Position numbers and translations under genes: made by a program | The notes under the pieces: model-generated | Told to the model about the DNA's origin: nothing | Seen by the model: only the letters and a program-made list of their open reading frames with translations | Databases searched by the model: none | Assembly: GCA_043228905.1 (NCBI GenBank) | Contig: JBHGNT010000022.1 | Location: forward strand, 10,912,001 to 10,976,000 | Length of the DNA: 64,000 nucleotides | Source: Azolla caroliniana | Taxonomy: Eukaryota; Polypodiophyta | Reading direction: 5' to 3' | Shown: positions 1 to 11,182 of the stretch, piece after piece | Numbering within the stretch: position 1 is the first letter of the stretch | Layout of the letters: every line of letters starts with the position of its first letter

Positions 1-1503
1 CTTTAGTGAAGATGTCGGCCGTTTGAAGATTGGTGCTAATGTGTTGTAGGTCGACATCGCCAGCCAGAATGCGCTCTCGGATGAAGTGATAGTGCACTTC
101 GATGTGCTTTGTCTGCGCATGGAACACCGGGTTTCGAGCCAGATAGATACTGCTCATGTTGTCGCAGTAAAGGGAAGTCGGATCCTTGATGGGTACGCCT
201 AGATCCTTCAAAATACTCTTGAGCCATACGGCTTCACATGCAGCTATGGCTGCGCCCCTATATTCCGCCTCCATACTCGAAAGAGCGACGGTAGGCTGCT
301 TCTTGCTACTCCAGGATATTGCTCCACTACCGAGGGAGAAAAAAAATCCGGAGGTTGATCTTCTATCAGCTTTGTAGCCGGCCCAATTGGCGTCTGTGTA
401 CCTCTCGAGTCGTATTAGCATCGCGGTCTTGTAGAGGATGCCACAATCCTTTGTGCTGCTGACGTAGCGTAGAACTCGCTTAACGCAATCCAAGTGAGTA
501 TCATGCGATGTTTGCATGAATTGGCTAAGGAGACCGACCGGATAACTAAGATCGGGTCGTGTGATCGTGAGGTAGATGAGACTCCCGATGAGTTGCCGAT
601 ACTGAATCGGCTCACACGCTTTGGTGCCGGAGTTCGCATCTAGTTTGAGATTACGATCGAGCGGGGTTGCCACAGATTTGCACTCAGCCATCCCAAACTT
701 GTATAACAAGTTGAGGATGTAGTGCCGTTGAGAGATCATGATTCCGGCCGGAGTCCGAATTACCTCGATGCCGAGGAAGTAGTGGAGCTCCTTCATGTCT
801 ATCATCTCGAACTTGTCGGAAAGGAGGGATTTGATTTTATTGATTTCGACGAGATGCTCACCTCCAATGACTAGGTCATCCACATATAAAATGATGACGA
901 TCGGACTTGCGGAATCGCTTCGTATGTAGAGGGAGTTGTCTGATTTTGACATATGGAAGCCGATTTGATGAAGATATTGCGTTATCTTCGAATGCCAAGC
1001 ACGCGATGCTTGCTTGAGGCCGTAGAGTGGCTTCTTGAGTCGGCAAACAACTTTCGGATGGGTGCTCGAGTTGAAGCCGGGTGGTTGGATCATGTACACC
1101 TCCTCTTCTAATTCGCCTTGTAGAAAGGCGTTCTTGACATCCATTTGATGGAGGTGCCACCCTTTTGCCGCGGCAATCGCAATTACGGTCCGCACCGTCG
1201 TCATCTTTGCCACCGGGGCAAAGGTCTCTTCGTAGTCGACGCCATGCGTCTGAGCGTATCCTTTCGCTACGAGTCGAGCTTTGTAGCAGTTTACGGAGCC
1301 ATCGGCGTTATACTTCACCTTCTAGATCCAATCGCCTTTTTGTGTGGTGAGGTGGGAACGAGATCCCACGTCTCGTTCTTCCGTAGTGCCTGCATCTCCT
1401 CGTTCATTGCTTCGATCCATCGCGGGTCCCTCGCGACTTCCGAAAAGGTTTCCGGCTCCCGTACTGTCGCTACCGTCATCATAAAGGCGTAATGGTACGC
1501 CAT
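1..1503 (-). pseudogene. copia reverse transcriptase and RNase H (partial)
   Basis: Minus-strand translation in more than one frame gives the standard order of a copia pol C-terminus. It opens with MNEEMQALRKNETWDLVP at about 1400, then the YVDDLVIGGEH catalytic motif near 880, FGMAECKSVATPL near 690, the connection motif [12 protein letters not shown] near 560, and RNase H with STEAEY-like (SSMEAEY) and YCDNMSS motifs near 270 and 160. The RNase H end (DIFTK) sits at the window edge. Frameshifts split it into several ORFs, so it is a dead copy. RT would copy element RNA in cytoplasmic particles; this is known for the family and not testable here. Confidence 0.85.
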
Positions 1504-1540
1504 ATAATCGCTGTAGCTGAATCAGCTTACGGGGTTCTTT

Positions 1541-1732
1541 TCACGCGGCTTGCGGCTTGCTCCCATATTGCGTATCCGGGAGCCGCTTCGGCGGGTCGGT
1601 CTTCATGTGCTCCTTTGATGTAGCTCCAATAGCCTTGTCCGACAAGGTATTGGTGCATCTTGTACTCCCAAGATGCGAAGTTGTTTCGATCCAACTATCG
1701 GTAGGGAGAGTGCTCCCCATTTGAGTATTCAT
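1541..1732 (-). pseudogene. copia gag N-terminal stub
   Basis: Begins MNTQMGSTLPTD, matching MGSTLPTEKL at the start of the gag at 7603 in the sister element, then shifts frame. In the alternative frame it continues with the same NFASWEYKMHQYLVGQ-type sequence. It stops about 60 codons in, where the copy jumps to the RT start. It is preceded on the minus strand by a CTT/CTC trinucleotide tract (1740-1762), which both sister copies share. Confidence 0.7.
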
Positions 1733-1882
1733 TATGTCGATTCTTCTTCTTCTTCTTCTTCTCTCTTCGAATGCGAGCTATGTAGCGAAGCTACGATAGC
1801 TATGAGCCGGTTCTTGGTCATCGGCGTAGAGCACAACACACGATCACGATGAGGCGAATGGGCTAGATCGAGCTACCAAATC

Positions 1883-1894
1883 GCTCTGATACCA
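1883..1894 (-). promoter_or_regulatory. Primer binding site (initiator tRNA-Met type)
   Basis: On the minus strand the 12 bases TGGTATCAGAGC directly follow the LTR end. They match the 3' end complement of plant initiator tRNA-Met, the usual primer of copia elements. This fixes the LTR boundary at 1895 and the minus-strand orientation. Confidence 0.9.
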
Positions 1895-1952
1895 TGTAAA
1901 GAATCAAGAGATGGATTCTTGTGAATCGGAAGAGATGTGAGTTATGTGTGTG

Positions 1953-2014
<62 letters not shown>

Positions 2015-2309
2015 ACACAGAGAATACGCAAGGTAAAAGTATATAGACAAAGGAGAAAGACACAACAATATACAAGGTGGGAGGAGGGTGCTTTATGTAG
2101 TCACCCTCTCTCTTCATTAACTACAAGCCTCATGGAGCATGGGGAATGTGAAAGCTCATAAGTTATGTGTCGTAGAATATGATTCTATGACTTATACTAA
2201 ATGCTAGAATACAAAGTGGTGACATAATGGTGACTCTTGATAGTTGGAGTGTCTCTTCACTCTCAAGGTGACTTTACACACTAGACCAAGTTGAGCTTGA
2301 TTCTCAACA
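1895..2309 (-). repeat. copia LTR shared by two tandem units
   Basis: On the minus strand it begins TGTTGAGAATCAAGC and ends GATTCTTTACA, so it has the TG...CA ends of an LTR. It is about 415 bp and resembles the LTR at 7777-8240 at both ends. The PBS of remnant 1 directly follows it, so it acts as that unit's 5' LTR, while coding sequence of another copia fragment abuts its start with no polypurine tract. A long AG tract lies inside (1957-2010). Confidence 0.8.
1957..2010. repeat. (AG)27 microsatellite inside LTR
   Basis: An uninterrupted AG dinucleotide run of 54 bases. The other LTR of this family (7777-8240) has a shorter GA/GAAA tract at the corresponding place, so the tract has expanded within the LTR. 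Confidence 0.95.
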
Positions 2310-3231
2310 ACCTCGGTGTCGATCTTCTGGACTTCTAGCTTCTTTTCGGTTATCAACTCCCGAATAAAATGATATTGCACCTCAATATGCTTAGTCTTCG
2401 CGTGATAGACAGAGTTGTTGATGAGGTATATTGCGCTCTGTGAGTCGCAATAGATGGTCGGCACTTGTCGATCGATTTGGCTTGTAGTCGAACAATTGAC
2501 AGTTAGTTGGTGCAACCAGATCGCTTCCTTCGCTGCCTCCAACACTGCTATGTGACTCCGCCTCTGTGGTAGACATGCTTGTGCACTCTCGGAGCTTTGA
2601 CCTCAATGATATAACGCTGCCACTATAGGTGAAGACTTAGCTTGATGTCTACTTCCGATTATCCGAATTCGCGACGTAATCGAAGTCGGTGTAGTCTTTG
2701 ACTTCGGTCAGGTTTGCGAATCCGAAAGTCAGTTGTAAATCTTTGGTTCCCTTTAGGTACCTAAAGATGTGTTTAACGACCTCCCAATGCTTCTGTCCTG
2801 GATTTGACATGTATCAGCTGACGACCCCCACAACATATGCAAGATTGGGTCTGGTCGTACATGATACTTCCTATCGCCGATGCGCAGGGTATATTTCCAT
2901 TGAGCTCTCTCTCCTTATCAGTCGAAGGAGAGTCTTTGTCCGATAGTCGAATCAATGTCGGAAGCGGAGTTGGTGCTGGCTTCACGTTCTCCATATTGAA
3001 GCGCCTCAACACCTTTCGGATATAGTCGGATTGGAAGAGTCGGAGAGTCTTCGTCTTCCGATTTCGCTCGATCCTCATGCCCAGTATGTGTCGGGCTTGT
3101 CTGAGTTCCTTCATCGCGAACTTGTCATGAAGGCTCCGCTTTGGCTTTCCGATTTTGGCTTGATTGCTCTCTACAATCAACATGTCGTCAACATATAAGA
3201 TTAGGTAAATCCGACACTCATCGGACAATTA
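2310..3231 (-). pseudogene. Tnt1/Tork-like copia RT-RNase H fragment
   Basis: A different copia lineage from its neighbours. Minus-strand frames give LYVDDMLIVE near 3190, the block MKELRQARHILGMRIERNRK near 3110, then RRFNMENVKPAPTPL, and an RNase H with TTEAESH near 2560, IYCDSQSAIYL near 2440 and HAKTKHIEVQYHFIREL near 2390. It stops after IDTEV, exactly where the LTR starts at 2309, so the usual ADMLTK end, the polypurine tract and its own LTR are absent. Several frameshifts are present. It appears to be a recombined or captured piece lying between two units of another family. Confidence 0.8.
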
Positions 3232-3309
3232 CCGAGTGTATAAACATGGGACGGAGTTGGACCGGCTGTAGCCAAGTTGTCGGATGTAGGAGTCGGACCG
3301 GCTTAGTCC

Positions 3310-4685
3310 GAGCATGGAAGACTAGGTTCCGAGCGAGGTGGATATTGCTCATGTTGTCGTAGTAGAGAAGAATTGGATCCTTGATGGGAACACCCAGATC
3401 CTTCAGGATTCTCTTGAGCCAAATGGCTTCACATGCGGCTCTGGCCACACTCCTGTATTTGGTTTCGGTGCTCGACAATGCGATTGTCATCTGTTTCTTA
3501 CTACTCCACGATATGGCGTCACTGCCGAGAGAAAAAACAAATCCAAATGTCGATCGTTGGTCGGCTTTGTAGTCGGCTTAGTCGGCATCGGTATAACCTT
3601 TGAGTCGTATTGCTATGGCCGATTTGTAAAGGATGCCGAAAGCCATGGTTCCACTCACAAACCTCAGCACTCACTTAACACAGTCCAAATGGATGTCTCA
3701 CAGAGTTTGCATGAACTGGCTAAGGGGGTTGACCGGGTAACTCAGGTCGGGTCGGGTAATTGTGAGGTAGATGAGGCTTCCAACTAGTTGCCGATAGTGC
3801 GTCGACATCTAGCTTTAGATTTCGATCGAGAGGAGTAGTGGCAGGCTTACACTGTGTGATCCCAAATTTGTAAAGAAGATTGAAGATATAATGCTTTTGA
3901 AAAAGCATGATGCCGTTTGGAGTCCGAATTACTTCTATTCCTAGAAAGTAATGGAGCTCCTTCATATCGGTCATTTTGAATCAGTTGGAGAGGATCTTCT
4001 TGATGTGCTCAATATCCGTTAAATGCTCTCCTCCTATGACCAAGTCATCCACATAAATGATGATAAATACCTATCCTCTGGAGTTGCTCCGGATGAACAA
4101 AGAGTTGTCGGACTTGGACATGTTGAAGCCGATTTGATGAAGATATTGCGTTATCTTCGAAGGCCATGCTCTTGGTGCTTGCTTCAGGCCGTAGAGAGGC
4201 TTTTTGAGTCAATAGACAGTAGACGGATGTGCAGTCAACACAAATCCGGGTGGTTCCACCATGTGCACCTCTTCGTCTAACTCACCTTGTAGAAAGGCGT
4301 TCTTTACGTCCATTTGGTGGAGGTGCCACCCTTTTGTTGCTTCAAGCGCGATCACAGTTCGAATTGTAGTCATCTTTGCCACTGGGGCAAAGGTCTCTTC
4401 GTAGTCGACACCGTACGTCCGAGTGTACCCCTTTGCCAGAAGCTGGGCTTTGTACCGATGGACAGTGCCGTCGGTGTTGTGCTTTATCTTGAAGATCCAC
4501 CAGCATCCAATTGTCTTTTGGTGGTTTGAAGAAGGGACGAGATCCCATGTCTCGTTCTTGGAGAGTGCTTGCATCTCCTCATTCATCTCTTTGACCCATC
4601 TAGGGTCCTTACCGGCCTCAGAATAGTTTTCGGGTTCTTGGATTGTCGACACCTTCATCATGAATGCATAATGATAATATGCCAT
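3310..4685 (-). pseudogene. copia element 2 reverse transcriptase and RNase H
   Basis: Starts in the open frame at 4685 (MAYYHYAFMMK), with EMNEEMQALSKNETWDLVP, then RYKAQLLAKGYTRTYGVDYEETFAPVAK and QMDVKNAFLQGELDEEV. The YVDDLVIGGEH catalytic box is near 4050 and MTDMKELHYFLGIEVIRTPN near 3970. RNase H motifs SSTETKYRSVARAACEAIWL near 3480 and YYDNMSNIHLARN near 3360 follow. Several frame changes separate these blocks, and the RT-RNase H connection near 3580-3720 is degraded. The C-terminal RNase H helix region is missing. Confidence 0.85.
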
Positions 4686-4699
4686 GTAGTTGTTGTAGC

Positions 4700-5797
4700 C
4701 AAATCGGCTGACTATGTTGAGCTTTGGTCACCTTGAGGCTCTTGTGGTCCACTCAACCTTGTCGAGATTGGACTTTCCTCTTATGTGAACCTCAGTTGAT
4801 CATCCTCCTCCGCATCTCTGTCGAGCTTGGTTTTGATTGTGTCGGATGGAGCTGATTCGACTGTATACCAAGATGCTGACTCGTCGAATACTACATCCCT
4901 ACTCACTCGTACCTTCTTGGTGGAGGGGTTGACACACTTATACCCTTTTTGCTCGAGTGAGTACCCTACGAGTATACATTTCTTTGACTTGAGATCTAGC
5001 TTCTACCGCAGATCATCGGGAATATGTACATATGCAATTGAACCGAATATCCTGGCATGAGATAGATTCGGTTTCTTCCCATAGAACTTTTCGTACTCTT
5101 GATGTTGTGCAGCGATTCATTAGATAAACGGCCGTATTTTCCGCTTCAGCCCAATATGACCTTGGCAGATGTTCTCATTCATCATTGCCCTTGCCACCTC
5201 GAGTATGTGCCGATTCTTGCGTTTGGCTACTCCGTTCTGCTGAGGTGTGTGTTGGCAGGTAAAATCTCGCTGAATTCCTTCTTGTCGAAGGTATGTTGTA
5301 AAGGCATCGGAGAAGTACTCCTTGCCGCCGTTCAATGGAAGGCATCGAACACGCCGACCGGTTGCCTTTTCAACTTCGTTTTTGAACCTTTGGAAGTGTC
5401 TGAACACTTCGCTCTTCTGCCGCATGGGGTAGATCCAGGTATGTTTGGAGAAGTCGTCGATGAATATTACGTAGTACCGGCAACCACTGAATGTTGTCGT
5501 CTAGGCTAGTTCCCATACATCTGAATGTATTACATCCATGACCCATTTGTTTGTGTTCCTCTCCTTTGGGAAGGGTTGTCGGTGTTGTTTGCCGAGTTGA
5601 CAAGCTTGGCACACGCCTGCAATTTCCTTTTCGGTGAAAGCCGGGAGTCCGGTGACAACTCCTTTCGATTGCATTCCCTTGAGCTTTTGGAGATTGATGT
5701 GGCCTATCCTCTTGTGCCACAACTCTATGTCAGCATCGGCTCTCTGGCCCTTGGCATACATTGCCGAGTTCATCTTGTGAGAGTAGAGGATGAACAT
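4700..5797 (-). pseudogene. copia element 2 integrase with GAG-pre-integrase domain
   Basis: The GAG-pre-integrase segment is clear in the ORF starting at 5797, with ELWHKRIGHINLQKLKGMQ (the His-containing zinc-binding half) and a CQACQLGKQHRQPFP Cys pair. The catalytic core follows in other frames: VMDVIHSDVW with the first Asp near 5530, a degraded second Asp region (LPLNGGKEY) near 5340 and QQNGVAKRKNRHILE, where the catalytic Glu position reads Lys, near 5230. The glycine-rich C-terminal linker decays towards 4700. Frameshifts and the altered catalytic Glu make it inactive. Confidence 0.8.
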
Positions 5798-5919
5798 CCG
5801 ACCTTCTCTTCAGTCACGAGCGATAAGTCAGCCTTCTTTTTCAATGAAACAACCTACATCTTTGAAGCGGACTTGCATGCCTTGTTCGACTATCTGGCCA
5901 ACTAAGACCAAGTTCTTTG

Positions 5920-7603
5920 TTATTGTAGGAACATGCAGAACGTTCTTGATGTATGTTTGGTTGCCTTCTTGCCCAAATGGGACATGCCGATATGCGGAAT
6001 GGGGTGAATTGTGGCATCCCTAGTTTCCACATAGCTAGGTCGTTTGGGCTTTCGTAGCTCCTTGAAACAATCCTCATGGGATGTCATGTGGTTCGATCCG
6101 CCTGAATTGATAAACCATACATCTTCTGGTTTGGAGGTGTTGGTCGGGTTTGAGGCTCTCATTGAGTGCACTCTGTGTCTCATCACAAACATTCTGCCAC
6201 GATTGTCGTAGTCGGTGTTGGAGGCGTAGTTTTTGAGTTGTCGGCTTGTGGAGGCCGGTTCACTCTTCTTCTTCTGACACTCTGCCTCATAGTGGCCGAA
6301 TTTACCACAACATCCACACTGAGCGAGATTATTTTGTCTGATTGCTCCCCTTTCTTCCAGACACTCCGCCTCGCACGTTCGAGACGTCTTGTCGGTAATA
6401 GACATTTTGTTCTTAGTGTTTCTCTTGGTTGTGTCGGCCTTGGTGAAATCTGCCTTTTCTTCCCCGACCTTGTCCTCTTCCTCCATTGATGTTCGAATAG
6501 AGCATTTGGCCTTCTTGCGCATTGATTCTTGTTCGAACATGATTCTCCTCAACCAACAACATCAACTGGAGATCGAAGGAGGGAGGATTCTCTCTCGCGA
6601 GGACAACCAATTGAATGGCCCCGAACCGAGGTGCTAAGCCTTGAAGGCAAATTTGCACCATTTCATTGTTGTCAATGCTAACATTGACTGACCCGAGGGC
6701 GTCACACAACTCCTTGATCTTCAAGGTATAGTTGTCGATTGACATGTCCCTCTATTGTATGCCGTTCAACTCTTGACGGAGTTGAAGATATCTTGCGGTC
6801 GTGTTGGCCGCAAAAATCTTCTTGAGGTTCCCCCACACCTCCTTCGGCGTTTTGGCCTCTTGGATGTAGCCGAGCATGTGATCATGAACGCATGATTAAC
6901 AATCGGCAACGGTTCGGTTCGGTTTGAGAGGGTCCAAACCGAACTAGTTTGGAACCGAACCATTTAAAAATGTTGAAACCTGAACCGAACCGAACCGAAC
7001 CGCGAAACCTTTAAACCGAACCGTTAAAATTTTTCAAACCGTTAAACCTTTAAACCGTAAAACCGCAGTTTCGTGGTTCGGTTTCGGTTTTCAACATAGG
7101 TCAAATTTATTTTATTTTATTTTAAAATTTATAATATTTCATTATTTAGAATTTTTAGAATTTTTAAGATGTTCCTAAAATGTGAGAATAAGAGTAAAAA
7201 TGAAAAGATTGTTTAAAAACAATTTTTTAAATTTTTTAGAAATTTTTTTCAAAAAATTAAAAATTAAAAACCGTTAAACCCTTTAAACCGCGGTTTTTGA
7301 CTGCTGAAACCAAACCGAAACTGAACCGTTGAAACCGTTAAGCGGTTAAGCTGCGGTTTCACGGTTCGGTTCAGTTCAAACCGAACCGTTGCCGATTGTT
7401 ACGCATGATGCAAGGAAATACAACACAAGACTCATCACTTGCTCCCAAGCTAGGTAGTCAGAATGTGTCGGGTTGGGTTGAGTCTCATTTGCCCCTTCAA
7501 CATAACTCCAATAGCTTTGGCCGACAAGGTATTGGTGCATCTTGTACTCCCAAGATGCAAAGTTGTTTTTGTCGAGCTTTTCAGTAGGAAGAGTGCTTCC
7601 CAT
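5920..7603 (-). pseudogene. copia element 2 gag and protease, split by a MITE
   Basis: The gag begins at 7603 with MGSTLPTEKLDKNNFASWEY and runs to the MITE edge at 7401. The same reading resumes on the other side of the MITE (6889 downward) with AKTPKEVWGNLKKIFAANTT and continues into the ORF at 6745. The zinc knuckle CGCCGKFGHYEAEC lies near 6310. The protease follows near 6110, where the usual DSG active site reads NSG (VWFINSGGSNHMTS). Frameshifts lie between blocks. The clean interruption shows the MITE landed in an already integrated gag. Confidence 0.85.
6889..7409. mobile_element. hAT-like MITE (505 bp) with 8-bp target duplication
   Basis: The element spans 6897-7401. Its ends are terminal inverted repeats that agree for 23 bases, beginning TAACAATCGGCAACGG. 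The 8-bp direct repeat CGCATGAT flanks it at 6889-6896 and 7402-7409. Eight-base target duplications are typical of hAT transposons. The interior is non-coding and AT-rich in the middle, with many AACCG/CGGTT copies near both ends, like the subterminal transposase-binding repeats of hAT elements. It must have been mobilised by a transposase encoded elsewhere. Confidence 0.92.
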
Positions 7604-7764
7604 CTATGTGTTCATGTTGAGCTTCTTCTTCTTCTTCTTCTTCTTCTTCTTCTTCTTGATGCGAATTGTGCGGACGGTTGCTACAGTGATCAGTCGGTTC
7701 TTGTCGAACGCGAAATCAGGCACACCACACGCAGAGGCGATGGGCTTTGATCAAGAAACCACGC

Positions 7765-7776
7765 GCTCTGATACCA
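7765..7776 (-). promoter_or_regulatory. Primer binding site of copia element 2
   Basis: Minus strand TGGTATCAGAGC directly next to the LTR end at 7777; identical to the site at 1883-1894 and complementary to initiator tRNA-Met. Confidence 0.9.
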
Positions 7777-8240
7777 TGTAAAGAATCAGATGGATTCTGT
7801 GCAGTGGAAGAACTGTGTGTGTGTGGAGAGAGAGAGAAAGAAAGAAAGAAAGAAAGATATATTAACGTCTTCTAAGGCCAAATTTGGCCCATGAGACAAT
7901 TGGTTTACAACAAAAGAGTATTTATCCAGTAAAAAATAGAGAGAGAGAGAGAGCTCACGATTACAAAAAATTAGAAAATTGTATAACAAGGAAGCAAGAA
8001 TGACCAACAAAAATTACAAAGAGAGGGAGAACATGCTTATGTAGTCACCTTCTCTCTAAGTTCTCTCACTAGTACGACCTCTTGGGAAAGAGGTCGTGTC
8101 TTAACTACTTAAAGAATATGTGTCATAGGATATTAACTTCTATGACACACTGGTTACTATACAAGGAGGTGGGGTGTTCACACATTTGAGTATCCTAAAG
8201 TGTGTTCCCACTCACGGGAAGTTGAGTTTGATTCTCAACA
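7777..8240 (-). repeat. 5' LTR of copia element 2
   Basis: On the minus strand it starts TGTTGAGAATCAAACTC and ends TGATTCTTTACA, matching the LTR at 1895-2309 at both ends, with about 50 bp more internal sequence. It carries GA and GAAA tracts near 7823-7856 and 7939-7952. The five bases beyond it (8241-8245) have no visible partner at the other end, as expected if the far end has recombined. Confidence 0.85.
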
Positions 8241-9635
8241 CCTTTTGTAGGTCGGTTGTTTGCCTGACCATAGTGCTTGTGGCACTTCGAGTATATGTAC
8301 ATGCAGATGTGAACAAAGAAATGTAAATGCATGAATGTCTGTTTATATGTGCGTATGTGATTGTCTAAGAGTAGGCATAAGTGTAAGTGTAGAGGTATTT
8401 TCGTATGTATTTATATATGTAGGTAAGTATTCATGTTTTTTAAATGTGTTTGGACTCATGTGTGTTTGTGTGTGTAAGCAAGTGTATGTTTATAGGTTTC
8501 GATGTATGTTTTTAATATGATGAGATTGTTTTTAAGGTAGGTGTAATGTTTATATGTGTAGTGTATTGTTAAGGAGGGTACTTGGGGAATTAGGCAGTTT
8601 TACTTGTTCATGGGCGGGAGACCTTAGATAGGATGAAGAGTGAAAAAAGGGAAAGGAAAGGGACAAGGGGGAGGATGAATAAGGGAAAGTAAGAGAGAGA
8701 ATAAAAGGAGGAAAGGGGGAAAACCATAACTTAAGAGGGGAAACAAGTAGAGAGAGAGAGAGAGAATAATCGACATATCATCATATTCGGCATTTGAATT
8801 CGTGTGTAGGGTGGGATTGAGTTTTTCATCATCGTAGTATTTGGATGCCTAAAAGAGTTCTATATTTCGTTGTAAGTTAGTCATGAATAGACGACAACAT
8901 TGCAATAGAAGATAACACAACGATAGTTTGCAACAAAGTTTACGATAGGTGGCAAGAGCAGACGATAGTAGGGTAGCGAGCAACGGTAGCAGGTACAATA
9001 ACAAAGTTGAAGCTTTGATCGAAGGAAGTCTACAATCAAAGGTGGCCTTAGACTCGAAGGTGGCCTTCGATCATGGCTACTTTCAGTTCATGGCTCACTT
9101 TTTAAATGATTTACACATCTATCTATCTAGCCAAAAATTTGTAACAATCCTTGTTCGCTAACGAATAATATCAGATAATAGATTTTTTGAAACTAATTTT
9201 TTATACAAATATCAAAAGAATGGAATAAATCCAAGGCTTAATTTGAATAAGATATCACAAGGTTTTCTCGACTCTATTACATGGAGTCGCTTGAGATAAA
9301 TATTTCGAATATACAAGTAGAGCTTCAAAGAGGTATCGTCAAGTTTTGTTCAGAGGACCATTGAGACGGCTTCATTTGTTCTTGTCGTTGGTGGTCTTGA
9401 ACACCTCCTTGATTCGCTACCTTGAGCTCGTTCAAAATTTCGACAATGCTTCCACCTTATCCCAAAAATTGATCCCCCTTTTCTCCTCTCCCTTTTATAG
9501 GCCTCAAGAGCACTTCATAAAAATTCTATTGTGATTCTTGTTTGATCATGAATCATATGAACACAACTATAAGTCTTTCTTCAAATATAAGAAGATGGAA
9601 ATATATTTCACAAATTACAATAAACCTTGGGAGCA
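8241..9635. other. No gene recognised; polypurine-rich stretch
   Basis: Intergenic. About 8590-8770 is strongly purine-rich on the + strand (GA/GGA/AAG runs). The region before it is TGTATGT-rich low-complexity sequence. Only short, unconvincing ORFs occur. I see no domain, RNA gene or element boundary. Confidence 0.6.
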
Positions 9636-11182
9636 ATGGTTTGCACTCAACATTGGTTTTGTTAAAAAGTGCCACATCATCAATATAAATCTCCATTATC
9701 TTATGGTTAATAGCTGAAGTAGATATTTGTCAGATAACCTATCATTAGAAAGACCTTTAGTGAGATGTCCCCTTACACCAAGGATGAATCAATTTGTGAT
9801 TATGGTTTAAAAATAATGCAACTTCGTTGAAGAAGAACTCTAAAGATTACCCAACATGAACTTCTTTCGTGTTTGTTGAGAAAGAATCACATTTAAATAT
9901 TCCAAATGCTTAAAAGGCCCAAGATTGAATCTAACACTTTTCCTAAAAGTATTATCAACTATGACCATTTTGTATAATATCTCTACAAAAAAACAAATAT
10001 TTCATCTTGGACCAATGATTTCTAAACGAAAATGACAATTTCTTACATGTGCACAACATCAAACAATCAAGAAAGTTGATTGTTTAGATACCTAAAAATA
10101 AGGGATGACCCTTGTGCTACAATGGAAATAAAAGGATATAGACAAACTCATTCTACATTTTATTTTTTATTTTTCCAAAATGAAGCTACTTTCCCATTAG
10201 TTAGGAAGGATTATTATATAGAGAGTCTACAAGGAGACTTATACACACATCGGGGAGTCTTCCTCCGATCAAGTAAAAGAAGATGAGCCTACTTACAATG
10301 CCTTGCGGCCTAACTTAATGTAAGAAGCTGCCTATATAACTCATTCTACATATTAATAAAGGATACTACATGGGCAAGGGCCATGAAGGAAGTTAAATGT
10401 GGATAGGTTCATTTATGTAATCCAACGAGCGAAGAGGCATAATTGGTTCAAGAGCGGTTCCAATGAGCAAAAATTTGTCTAGTTCATGTGGCGCCATAAG
10501 ATATCATGCCAAAAATGATATGCACAAATATCAAACTTGGTCTCTACTAGATATTGGGCGTAAGTGCCCATAACCATGGTGGGTAGTAGTCAATGGAAAG
10601 TGATTTATTGTAATCATTAGGGGATATTGTTGGAGTGTCAAAGTTGGTAGCTATTGGAGTGTCTGTTGTACATAACGAGATCCATGAAGTATTGACATCA
10701 GTGTTGGTACTAAAGTAAGTGCTATACTAGCAAAAAAGAGGATGAAACAACATTGTCTCTAGAGCATTAAACCAAATTATCCCCCCAATGTGGAAGACAA
10801 AAACCTTAAATTAGTAAGTGAGCTATAAATGTCACCTCTATGAATTTTAAGCCCTTCTTCTTTATCTTTGAGTTTTCTCTACCCTTGTAGCCTAACCTAG
10901 ATCTCTCTTCTTGTTCCTTTATCATATACTATAATGAGCTAGGTGGTCAAGCAAGTGAAGTGCTACTTAGTCAATCATTAATCACTCCTTATATTTTGTC
11001 GTGTGTTGATTTCCATATTAATCAAGGTGTGGTTAGTGCTACCATATGCAATTCTTGTCTTTATGTATTTGTATGTTTAACATTTATGCCTTGATAAGGT
11101 ATAAATTAGCTCCTTAATTAGAGTTGTCATAAGGTTTGCAAATGAGAGTTCGTGATGTTAGGGTTTGCAAATTGTGCTCACC

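Larger units (their letters stand above)
1..1894 (-). mobile_element. Ty1/copia remnant 1 (gag start fused to RT-RNase H)
   Basis: Read on the minus strand, this runs from a primer binding site beside an LTR (1883-1894) through a short gag start (1541-1732) straight into the reverse transcriptase start (about 1503), then RT and RNase H to the window edge. The protease, integrase and most of gag found in the sister copy at 3.3-7.8 kb are missing, so about 3 kb of internal sequence has been lost. Its 3' LTR lies beyond position 1. Same family as the 3232-7776 element: the PBS, gag start, CTT-repeat leader and RT sequence all match. Confidence in copia is high; exact deletion ends are approximate (about 1505-1540). 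Confidence 0.85.
3232..7776 (-). mobile_element. Ty1/copia element 2, decayed, minus strand
   Basis: Reading down the minus strand from the LTR at 7777-8240: PBS (7765-7776), CTT-rich leader (about 7620-7660), gag (7603 to about 6150, interrupted by a MITE), protease, GAG-pre-integrase, integrase, RT and RNase H (ending about 3310). The gene order gag-PR-INT-RT-RH is diagnostic of copia. Every domain has frameshifts or stops. The RNase H ends prematurely after HARTK near 3320 and is followed by about 80 bp of unassigned sequence before the Tnt1-like fragment. Confidence 0.9.

Noticed and set aside
1863-2117. Minus-strand ORF of 84 codons with a Ser-Leu repeat tract
   Set aside because: It lies inside an LTR and its repeat is the translation of the (AG)n microsatellite.
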